Origin: Candidatus Omnitrophica bacterium CG07_land_8_20_14_0_80_50_8
GTDB lineage: Bacteria > Omnitrophota > Gorgyraeia > 2-02-FULL-51-18
Assembly: GCA_002779345.1 (NCBI GenBank)
Contig: PEWW01000030.1
Location: 1-7,357, forward strand
Direction of reading: 5' to 3'
Length of the DNA stretch: 7,357 bases
Shown here piece by piece: positions 1 through 5,613 of this stretch. Position 1 is the stretch's first letter. Each line of letters starts with the position of its first letter. The position numbers and the translations under genes were made by a program. Below the pieces are notes generated by a model that did not search any database, was not told the DNA's origin, and worked only from the letters and a program-made list of their open reading frames with translations.

Positions 1-24
1 TCAAGTCATAACCTAATTGGGTTC

Positions 25-618
25 CTAACGGGCAAACCAGGCAGAGATAATCTCGAAAGTCCCGCGGCGGATCAGCATCACTCCGATCGCGGCTAAAAGA
101 AGGCTGAATATCTTGGAAAGCGTATGGGATCCTGCCTTCCCCAGAACTTTTGAAAGACCCGCGGAAAAATGAAGGATTATCCCGCACAGTAGAATGTTCA
201 CAATGATAGAAAATAGCGTGGGAAGGATCCCGAGGGAATTCAAAAGTATGAGCGAAGTCGTCAATACGGCCGGGCCCACGATCAACGGCACCGCCAAAGG
301 CACCACCCCCGCCGTCTCATCGGGAACTCTCGCTGCTTTTCCGTAGGTCAGAAGATCACGAATGGAAATAATAAAAAGAATCGCGCCTCCCGCGACCAAA
401 AAATCACTGATCGTGATCCCAAGCCACAACAAAACAAGCTTTCCTATCAACAGAAAAGAAACGGCGACTAAAAGCGCGGTCGCTGTCGAATGACGTATCA
501 ACTTTGCCCTTTGTCCTTTCGCCATGCCATGCGTCAGCGACATAAAAACCGGCAGCATGCCTAACGCGTCGACCGCGACAAAAATAGGAACCAAAGCAAA
601 AAGATAATTTTTAAACAT
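25..618 (-). CDS. MarC/UPF0056 family integral membrane protein
   Basis: This 197-residue protein is almost entirely hydrophobic, with about six membrane segments, the usual size and form of the MarC (UPF0056) family. Recognisable family blocks are the N-terminal VDALGMLPVFMSLT (residues 16-29; the family usually has DP where this has DA) and PLAVPLIVGPAVLTT (about 107-121), which matches the conserved P-l-a-i-P-l-l-x-G-P signature. Members sit in the inner membrane; some are amino-acid transporters (SnatA type), but most have no proven substrate, and the old link to antibiotic resistance is not a safe assignment. The start is supported by AAGGAAA at 627-633, eight bases before the ATG. It lies 18 bases after the MFS gene stop, so it is probably the last gene of the seven-gene operon. 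Function beyond the family name is unknown. Confidence 0.9.
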   Translation of the reverse strand: MFKNYLFALVPIFVAVDALGMLPVFMSLTHGMAKGQRAKLIRHSTATALLVAVSFLLIGKLVLLWLGITISDFLVAGGAILFIISIRDLLTYGKAARVPDETAGVVPLAVPLIVGPAVLTTSLILLNSLGILPTLFSIIVNILLCGIILHFSAGLSKVLGKAGSHTLSKIFSLLLAAIGVMLIRRGTFEIISAWFAR

Positions 619-636
619 AGAGGCTGTTTCCTTGTT

Positions 637-1812
637 TTAGAATTGACGGATCTCTTTGACCCTGGGAAACAAGAGTTTCATCACCAAGAGCCGGCCCACA
701 CAGGATAACAAAAAAAGTGAAAGATAGGAATAGCCAAAAAGCGGCGGGAGCCGGTGAACCACGCATCCGCCCAACACCGCTCCAAAAAACAGCGCCAGGG
801 TGTTCATGACGTTAAAATAAGCAATGCATCGAATTCGTTTCTCGGGGCTGGCCGCCTCCATGATAAAATTAGATACCAAAAGCGTAAACCCTCCCCACAC
901 TGCGCCTGCCAAAAACTGAACAAAAAAAAGATACGGCAAACTGAGCGAACCCAACCATAGTATCGGAATTACCGCGATGCCCCAGCCGGCGATATTGATC
1001 ACGCGAAGATTGCCGAGACGGTCGGCGGCCCTTCCGAATTTTGCCTGAAATAAAAATCCGGCCAGCGACGCGATACTCACCAAGCTCATATATTCGGCAT
1101 AGTTAAAACCGATGTCTTTCAACAAAAAAACAGGCAGTAACGGCGCCGAGAGGCCTACCGAAAAGCTCATCAGGGAAACAAAGGTAACAAACTTCATAAA
1201 ATTGCTCGTGCGAAACTGTTTCAGGAAATCAATGAAACTGAAATAGACGTCATGCGAGGCGTGGCGAAAAGGCTCATCCATCCGCGTAAGGCAACCCCAA
1301 GCCAAGAACCGGCAAAACATCGCAAATACAAAAATCAGCGTAAAACCCGTCAGGTCCATTTTGCCAAAATGATGAAGGACAAGCCCCGCGGAAACGGAAA
1401 CCGCGACGGTCAAAATCCCCTGCAAGCGGTTTCTCCAACCAAAATAATGCCCCCTTTTTTTAAGAGGAATATAATCAGACATGAGACTCTGCCAGGCCGG
1501 CACGGAGAAAGCGCCCAACGACATGGATAAAATAACAGCTGCCAAAAGCGCCCACGGCAAGAAAGCGGCTTGCGTCTGCGGGAACAAATAAGGGATCAAA
1601 ATGATGGGAAGCCACGCGCAGGCATGGAAAAACACCATCCTATTGATTAGTTTTGTGCGGGACCCTATCGTTTGCGTAAGGCTTGCCGATTTAACCTGCA
1701 AAAACGACGCGACCAGAGCAGGTACGGACGCCAGAAACGCGATTTGAGAGGAGGTGGCGCCCAGCGCGATACCGTACGGGATAAGATAATACTCGCTGAC
1801 TCCGAACATCAT
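637..1812 (-). CDS. MFS family transporter (N-terminus probably longer, frameshifted)
   Basis: The ORF encodes 391 residues with repeated hydrophobic segments typical of a 12-helix major facilitator. Visible motifs are IPLKKRGHYFGWRNR (115-129) in the first half and GRAADRLGNLR (260-270), the loop motif A of the second half. The substrate is not deducible. The ATG at 1812 has no ribosome-binding site, and it cuts into the first helix. Codons just upstream stay open and read R-F-S-I-A-D-G-L-F-T-A, which looks like natural N-terminal sequence. An in-frame TAA lies farther upstream. A different-frame ATG at 1880, only 10 bases after the tlpA-like stop, would join this frame if the A6 run at 1866-1871 had one more A, giving about 414 residues. 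So the gene is either frameshifted (mutation or assembly error), recoded, or starts at an unusual codon. It follows tlpA and precedes marC in the operon. Confidence 0.85.
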   Translation of the reverse strand: MMFGVSEYYLIPYGIALGATSSQIAFLASVPALVASFLQVKSASLTQTIGSRTKLINRMVFFHACAWLPIILIPYLFPQTQAAFLPWALLAAVILSMSLGAFSVPAWQSLMSDYIPLKKRGHYFGWRNRLQGILTVAVSVSAGLVLHHFGKMDLTGFTLIFVFAMFCRFLAWGCLTRMDEPFRHASHDVYFSFIDFLKQFRTSNFMKFVTFVSLMSFSVGLSAPLLPVFLLKDIGFNYAEYMSLVSIASLAGFLFQAKFGRAADRLGNLRVINIAGWGIAVIPILWLGSLSLPYLFFVQFLAGAVWGGFTLLVSNFIMEAASPEKRIRCIAYFNVMNTLALFFGAVLGGCVVHRLPPLFGYSYLSLFLLSCVGRLLVMKLLFPRVKEIRQF

Positions 1813-1890
1813 GGCAGTAAAAAGACCGTCCGCTATGGAAAAACGAAGGCTTTTGCGAATCGACCTTTTTTAAATGTCATTGGTTGCTGA

Positions 1891-2415
1891 TTAAGAGGCC
1901 AGAGCCTTTTGAACGTCCTCAATAAGTTCCGGCGTGTAGGCGTGATATTCACCAAGGATTTTTCCTGTGGAAGAAATAAGAAAACTGGTAGGAATTCCGT
2001 ACACCGAATAACGCCCCGAGACGGCCATATCAGAATCTAAAACCACCGGATAGTTGATCCCTGCCCTTTCCGCGAAAGCCGAGACCTTGACTTGGGATTC
2101 TCCGGCATCAACGCCTAAAATCGTGAAAGATCTTCCGGAAAACTTTTTCTGAAGATCGATCAACCCCGGGATTTCCTCGCGGCAAGGCGGGCACCAAGTC
2201 GCCCAGAAATTAATCAGTACCGCTTTATTTTTTTTCAAAAGATCATCCAAAGCCACCGAACGGCCTGTCAGATCATTCAAAACAAACTTTTGTGTCTCCT
2301 GCAATTGGCCGGAATCGCGGACTCTTGATGGCCGGGCATCCGATCCCGTGCACCCCATCACGAATAAAAACAGGCCCAAAAAAACAATAGAAAAAAAGCG
2401 GGTAGAAATTCTCAT
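1891..2415 (-). CDS. TlpA/ResA-like thioredoxin-fold lipoprotein
   Basis: A 174-residue thiol-disulfide oxidoreductase. Residues 1-22 form a lipoprotein signal peptide (positive start, hydrophobic core, lipobox V-M-G-C with Cys22 as the lipidation site), so the protein should be membrane-anchored and face outside the cytoplasm. The thioredoxin-like domain follows, with NFWATWCPPC (active-site Cys75 and Cys78) and the cis-proline loop at G-I-P142-T. The WCPPC form and the domain layout are typical of the TlpA/ResA/AhpC-TSA-like group, which reduces disulfides in cytochrome c maturation or other exported proteins. The ATG overlaps the ccdA-like stop (ATGA), and a G-rich GGGGGGA lies 8 bases upstream, which supports the start and translational coupling. 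The neighbour is the expected electron donor. The specific target protein cannot be named from sequence. Confidence 0.93.
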   Translation of the reverse strand: MRISTRFFSIVFLGLFLFVMGCTGSDARPSRVRDSGQLQETQKFVLNDLTGRSVALDDLLKKNKAVLINFWATWCPPCREEIPGLIDLQKKFSGRSFTILGVDAGESQVKVSAFAERAGINYPVVLDSDMAVSGRYSVYGIPTSFLISSTGKILGEYHAYTPELIEDVQKALAS

Positions 2416-3116
2416 ATCAACAGTCCCCCCATTTTGATCAATAAATACTCAGCGGCCAAGACCATGACCCATCCAAAAAGTTTTTTGACGCAATCCAGCC
2501 AAACGCCGGATTTGGGGATCGACGCCAAAAGTCCGGTGAAAGTTCCTAAGAGGATCATTAAAAATCCGACGCCGTAACCGAAAACAAAAAGGAGAGAAAA
2601 TCCATACAGCAGATTATGCCGTGATCCCACATAAACCAAAACCGCCGCCAACACCGGCGCCGTGCAAGGGCCGACGATCAGTCCTGAAAAAAGACCTATG
2701 ATCAATGCCCCCAAAAAACCCCCTTGGCGTTTAGTCGATGACGGGTTAAAGATCGAAACTTGAGGAATTTGAAAAACATCCAGCATGGACAGACCCAATA
2801 GCAGGCACACGTTCGCTACGATGAAATAAGTGACCGGGTGTGACCCGATCTGCCCGAAGAGTTTCCCGGACAAAGAAGCGAAAGCGCCCAACACCGCGTA
2901 TGTCAGGGCCATCCCTAACACATAAACTAAAGATAACAAAAATCCCTTCCACCTGGATCCGGCCGAGCGCGCGCCGATAAATCCGAGCGTCAGAGGGATC
3001 ACCGGATACACACAGGGGGTAAAGCTCACCATGATCCCCGCGACAAAAACCGCGACGAACGCCAAGAGAGGGTTGGTTTGAATGATCTGTTCTACATTAT
3101 TCAATAAGGGGTGCAT
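2412..3116 (-). CDS. ccdA: CcdA/DsbD-type membrane thiol electron carrier
   Basis: A 234-residue polytopic membrane protein matching the transmembrane domain of DsbD, also called CcdA when stand-alone. The two hallmark cysteines are present: Cys35 in SFTPCVYPVIPLT and Cys151 in VGPCTAPVL. These carry electrons from cytoplasmic thioredoxin across the membrane. The periplasmic alpha and gamma domains of full-length DsbD are absent, as in CcdA proteins; the TlpA-like lipoprotein encoded next (4-base overlap) is the likely recipient. GAGG eight bases before the ATG supports the start. The gene follows rlmN by 16 bases and so belongs to the same operon. A role in cytochrome c maturation is possible, but no cytochrome or haem-handling gene is in view, so general extracytoplasmic disulfide reduction is equally likely. 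Confidence 0.93.
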   Translation of the reverse strand: MHPLLNNVEQIIQTNPLLAFVAVFVAGIMVSFTPCVYPVIPLTLGFIGARSAGSRWKGFLLSLVYVLGMALTYAVLGAFASLSGKLFGQIGSHPVTYFIVANVCLLLGLSMLDVFQIPQVSIFNPSSTKRQGGFLGALIIGLFSGLIVGPCTAPVLAAVLVYVGSRHNLLYGFSLLFVFGYGVGFLMILLGTFTGLLASIPKSGVWLDCVKKLFGWVMVLAAEYLLIKMGGLLI

Positions 3117-3132
3117 AGAACCAACCTCGTCG

Positions 3133-4260
3133 TCATTTATTATTGCCGGTTAGTTTCACTGATCTCAATTGTCCGCAAGCGGCTTGAATATCCTGTCCTT
3201 TCGAGAACCGTACTGTCGTTTTAATTCCGTTGCTTTGTAAGATCTTTTGAAACTGGACTATCTCGTCATAGCTTGGAGCATCATGAAAAAATTCCTGAAT
3301 AGGGTTGTACGGGATCAAATTTACTTTGCACAGTCCGCCAAACGGCGTGTCGGATCCGTCCACAAAGCGCCGTTTCGGACTGATCCGCCGACGCTTTGTG
3401 GCGGATATTCCTTTGAGGAGCCGCGAAAGTTCGCGGGCCTCTTTTTCCGAGGCATTGACACCCTTCACTAAAATATACTCGAACGTGATGACGCGTTTGG
3501 TTTTCTTGATGTATTGCCTACAGGCCTCCACCAAAGACTTGACCGGATAGGTATTATTGACCGGCATGATCGCGCCGCGCACGGTGTCATTGGGGCCGTG
3601 GAGCGATACCGCCAGCTCTATTTGTATGCCTTCCGCGCTCAAGGCCTCGATCTTGGGGATCACCCCGCAGGTAGAGATCGTCATTTTTCTTGCGCCTATC
3701 CCGAACGCGTTCTTGGAATTCAAGATGCGGATCGCCTTCATCAGTTGGCCGTAATTATCCAAAGGCTCGCCGATGCCCATAAAAACGATATTGGTGATCT
3801 TCTTACTCGAAGAAATATCCCGCGCCATAAGAACCTGCACGACGATCTCCGAGGCCGTCAAATTCCTGAAAAAACCGTTTTGGCCGCTGGCACAAAACGC
3901 ACAATGAAATTTACAGCCGGCCTGCGAAGAAACACAAACCGTGTGACGATCATCCGACCGGATATAAACCGTCTCAATTAAATGGTTGTCTTCTAATTTT
4001 AATAGAAGCTTTAGGCTATTGCCGTCTTCCGACACTTCGCGTTCGACGACTTCGGGCATCGCCAAAAGAAACGATTTCTTGAATTTTTCGCGAAGGTCCA
4101 GGGAAAGATTGGTCATCCGGCTAAAATCGTAAACACCCTTCTTATAAACCCACTGAAGCACCTGACCGGCGCGATAAGGCTCGAATCCCAGTTCCTTAAA
4201 TTTGTTCTTTAGCTCTTCGGCTCCGAGATCAAGTACGTTTATTAAAGACGGTGAATTCAT
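3133..4260 (-). CDS. rlmN: 23S rRNA (adenine-2503-C2)-methyltransferase RlmN with an in-frame 24-codon insertion
   Basis: Radical-SAM dual-specificity methyltransferase that makes m2A2503 in 23S rRNA, and in several bacteria m2A37 in tRNA, in the cytoplasm. The 4Fe-4S motif is C116-x3-C120-x2-C123. Cys109 and Cys362 (A-A-C-G-Q-L) match the paired catalytic cysteines of RlmN, and MGIGEP (161-166) is the SAM-binding block (usually MGMGEP). The conserved helix end LLKG (281-284) should run directly into the strand LCKVNLIPYNP (310-320), as in Bacillus and E. coli relatives. Here about 25 extra residues intervene (285-309), rich in Lys and Arg, and they coincide with the 72-base palindromic element at 3334-3405. 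Without it the protein would be about 351 residues, a normal length. All catalytic residues remain, so it is probably active. The start overlaps the phosphatase gene by 32 bases, which suggests translational coupling. Confidence 0.96.
   Translation of the reverse strand: MNSPSLINVLDLGAEELKNKFKELGFEPYRAGQVLQWVYKKGVYDFSRMTNLSLDLREKFKKSFLLAMPEVVEREVSEDGNSLKLLLKLEDNHLIETVYIRSDDRHTVCVSSQAGCKFHCAFCASGQNGFFRNLTASEIVVQVLMARDISSSKKITNIVFMGIGEPLDNYGQLMKAIRILNSKNAFGIGARKMTISTCGVIPKIEALSAEGIQIELAVSLHGPNDTVRGAIMPVNNTYPVKSLVEACRQYIKKTKRVITFEYILVKGVNASEKEARELSRLLKGISATKRRRISPKRRFVDGSDTPFGGLCKVNLIPYNPIQEFFHDAPSYDEIVQFQKILQSNGIKTTVRFSKGQDIQAACGQLRSVKLTGNNK
3334..3405 (-). repeat. 72-bp palindromic repeat element inserted in frame within rlmN
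   Basis: Seen directly: exactly 72 bases bounded by TCCGCC and GGCGGA, lying precisely where RlmN has extra residues (codons 286-309). On the minus strand it consists of three modules, each opening with TCCG and closing with CGGA: 22 bases (3384-3405), a 4-base spacer TCAG, 25 bases (3355-3379) and 21 bases (3334-3354). Two long pairings exist: 3392-3405 with 3355-3369 (one bulged base) and 3368-3379 with 3334-3347 (two-base gap). Length divisible by three and absence of in-frame stops keep rlmN open. A second copy with the same layout is at 5452-5523. No obvious target duplication is visible beyond GGA on each side. The element is inferred to be mobile because it is absent from known RlmN relatives and is repeated here. 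Confidence 0.85.
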
Positions 4261-4879
4261 TCTTATCTTTTTCGGTTAGATGGGACGTGTCATTGATGGT
4301 TTTGAGCCGGACATGTTTCTCAGTTTCGTCGACCAGGGTCAAACTGGTATTGTCGATCTGAAGATTAAGCAATAAATGGTCAAAATCAGCCTTGAGCCAT
4401 TCCGACAAAAGTGCGGTGATCACACCGCCATGCGTCACAATAAGGACGGTCCGGCCGCGGTTGGCGCGCGCGATGGCTCTCACGCATTTCGTGACCCGTG
4501 TTTTAAAAACCTCAAGGGACTCCGCTTTCGGGATCTTAATGGAGGACGGCTTCTTCAGCCATTTCTGATAGCCCTGGTCATAAAGGTTATCCACCTCTTC
4601 GGGGGTCATCCCTTCCCAAGCGCCTAAACGGATCTCTCTTAAAAGAGATTCGCGGACGATGGGAAGCTTGGTATGGCGAACTATCTCAAGCGTCGTCGCG
4701 TAAGCCCTCCCGAGGTCACTGGAGTAGATCTTGTCGACGCGGATCTTTTTAATTTTAAGCGAAAGCCGCCGAGCCTGATTAAGGCCCTTGGCGGTCAGTC
4801 CGGAGTCTCGGTGCCCCTGGATTCGATTCTGCTGGTTGAGTGCCGACTCGGCATGGCGCGCAATGATAAGATGTGTCAT
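4229..4879 (-). CDS. Histidine phosphatase (phosphoglycerate mutase-like) family protein
   Basis: A 216-residue member of the histidine phosphatase superfamily, branch 1. The catalytic pocket is visible: R8-H9 in ARHAES (His9 takes the phosphate), R58 in SSDLGRA, the acid Glu82 in LLREIRLGAWEG, and H150 in VTHGG. The spacing and length fit cofactor-dependent phosphoglycerate mutase-like phosphatases such as alpha-ribazole phosphatase (CobC) or broad-specificity phosphatases. No cobalamin genes are in view, so the substrate is unassigned. The gene starts 14 bases after the carbonic anhydrase-like gene stop, and its last 32 bases overlap rlmN. The C-terminal 20 or so residues, after T-I-N-D-T-S-H-L, are polar and lie over the rlmN start. 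Confidence 0.92.
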   Translation of the reverse strand: MTHLIIARHAESALNQQNRIQGHRDSGLTAKGLNQARRLSLKIKKIRVDKIYSSDLGRAYATTLEIVRHTKLPIVRESLLREIRLGAWEGMTPEEVDNLYDQGYQKWLKKPSSIKIPKAESLEVFKTRVTKCVRAIARANRGRTVLIVTHGGVITALLSEWLKADFDHLLLNLQIDNTSLTLVDETEKHVRLKTINDTSHLTEKDKNEFTVFNKRT

Positions 4880-4893
4880 GAAATAATAAAACT

Positions 4894-5406
4894 TTACCCC
4901 AGATATTTCTTGTAAACGGCGGCTAATGCTACGTAACGCCGCGCGGCAGAAATTTGTGCCGCGACCTCCCGGGAAGTTAACCGCCTGGCCACTCTTCCTG
5001 GAACCCCCAATACCAGGGACCGCTCAGGGATCCTGGCGTTCTCCAAAACAAGCGCGCCGGCCCCGATCAAACTATAGGCCCCCACGTGAGCCCCGCTCAA
5101 GATCCTGGCGCCGATCCCGATCAAAACCCCGTCTTCGACAGTGCAAGCGTGGGCGGTCGCCTGGTGCCCCATGACAATCCATTTTTTCAACACACACGGC
5201 TTGTCGGCATCCACATGGATCACACAGCCGTCTTGGATGTTGGTTCCCTCGCCCACGCGAATTGCCGCGATATCCCCCCTTAAAACTGACGAGAACCAGA
5301 CACTGACGCCCTTGTCCAATTTTACATCGCCAATCACCTGAGCGCCGAGTGCGACAAAAGCCGAAGGATGGATCCTTGGTTTTTTATTCTTAAACGGAAA
5401 AATCAT
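4894..5406 (-). CDS. Gamma-class carbonic anhydrase-like hexapeptide-repeat protein
   Basis: A 170-residue left-handed beta-helix protein with hexapeptide repeats through residues 12-140 (for example V-I-G-D-V-K and L-I-G-A-G-A), ending in a C-terminal helix. The zinc ligands of the gamma carbonic anhydrase/YrdA/PaaY group are present with correct spacing: H64 in VIHVD, H81 in MGHQATAH and H86 in the same block. R43 (L-R-G-D) and Q58 (N-I-Q-D-G) also match the family. Such proteins form trimers with metal sites between subunits; some hydrate CO2, others are thioesterases or of unknown activity, so catalysis is not proven here. It is the first gene of the operon. No Shine-Dalgarno sequence precedes the ATG; a TAGAAT lies 8 bases upstream. 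Confidence 0.92.
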   Translation of the reverse strand: MIFPFKNKKPRIHPSAFVALGAQVIGDVKLDKGVSVWFSSVLRGDIAAIRVGEGTNIQDGCVIHVDADKPCVLKKWIVMGHQATAHACTVEDGVLIGIGARILSGAHVGAYSLIGAGALVLENARIPERSLVLGVPGRVARRLTSREVAAQISAARRYVALAAVYKKYLG

Positions 5407-5414
5407 AAGTGTTT

Positions 5415-5444
5415 ATTCTACATGGATTGATATCATTCCCGCAA
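5415..5444 (-). promoter_or_regulatory. Possible promoter of the seven-gene operon
   Basis: On the minus strand TAGAAT (5415-5420) matches the -10 consensus in five of six positions and ends only 8 bases before the carbonic anhydrase-like ATG. The best -35 is a weak TTGCGG (5439-5444) at 18-base spacing. If used, the transcript would start almost at the ATG, in keeping with the missing ribosome-binding site. The weak -35 makes this a tentative call; the operon might also be read through from the CNNM gene upstream. Confidence 0.35.
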
Positions 5445-5451
5445 TGCATTT

Positions 5452-5523
5452 TCCGCCGCAGGTCGCCATCGGATCCCTTCAAAATCACGCCTTGCGGATA
5501 GATCCGCCGCGATTTTTGGCGGA
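5452..5523 (-). repeat. Second copy of the 72-bp palindromic repeat element (intergenic)
   Basis: Exactly 72 bases, again bounded by TCCGCC and GGCGGA, and in the same orientation as the rlmN copy. On the minus strand the modules are 21 bases (5503-5523), spacer TCTA, 25 bases (5474-5498) and 22 bases (5452-5473), which sums to the same length as the rlmN copy. Shared blocks on the plus strand are the ends, TCGGATCC near the middle, CGGA, and GATCCGCCG before the last arm. The arms differ from the rlmN copy, yet AAAATC (5480-5485) still pairs with GATTTT (5511-5516), and the outer arm pairs imperfectly (GCAGG with CCTTGC). The ends extend to TTTCCGCC/GGCGGAAA. It fills much of the gap between the CNNM gene and the operon. 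Confidence 0.8.
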
Positions 5524-5548
5524 AACGAGAACCGACTTGCAGGGTCAC

Positions 5549-5569
5549 CCTCGAATGCTTTTATCGAGG
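5549..5569. repeat. Small inverted repeat in the intergenic region
   Basis: CCTCGA (5549-5554) and TCGAGG (5564-5569) form a perfect six-base stem with a nine-base loop. It is directly next to a short palindrome AGGGTCACCCT (5541-5551). No T-run follows on either strand, so it is not a typical intrinsic terminator. It adds to the palindrome-rich character of 5452-5604. Confidence 0.4.
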
Positions 5570-5584
5570 ATCTAAACAATACGG

Positions 5585-5604
5585 ATCCCCGCTTTCGCGG
5601 GGAT
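5585..5604 (-). repeat. GC-rich stem-loop with GAAA tetraloop after the CNNM gene
   Basis: ATCCCCGC and GCGGGGAT form a perfect eight-base stem. Read on the minus strand, the loop is GAAA, a GNRA tetraloop. It lies 9 bases after the CNNM gene stop, so in the transcript it would be a stable 3' hairpin. It is not followed by a clean U-run (CCGTATTGTTT), so it is a weak intrinsic terminator at best. From general knowledge, very similar 'GTCATCCCCGCGAAAGCGG' hairpins are dispersed REP-like sequences in many bacterial genomes; that was not checked here. Confidence 0.6.
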
Positions 5605-5613
5605 GACAAGTAG

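Noticed and set aside
3514..3981. 155-codon open frame on the plus strand
   Set aside because: It lies wholly antisense to rlmN, whose frame has clear catalytic motifs; the translation has no recognisable domain and no start signals.
3334..5523. CRISPR array or tandem repeat formed by the two 72-bp copies
   Set aside because: Only two copies more than 2 kb apart, with no regular spacers and no cas genes.
5585..5604. Intrinsic terminator of the CNNM gene
   Set aside because: The stem is strong but no U-run follows, so it is listed as a stem-loop repeat and not as a terminator.
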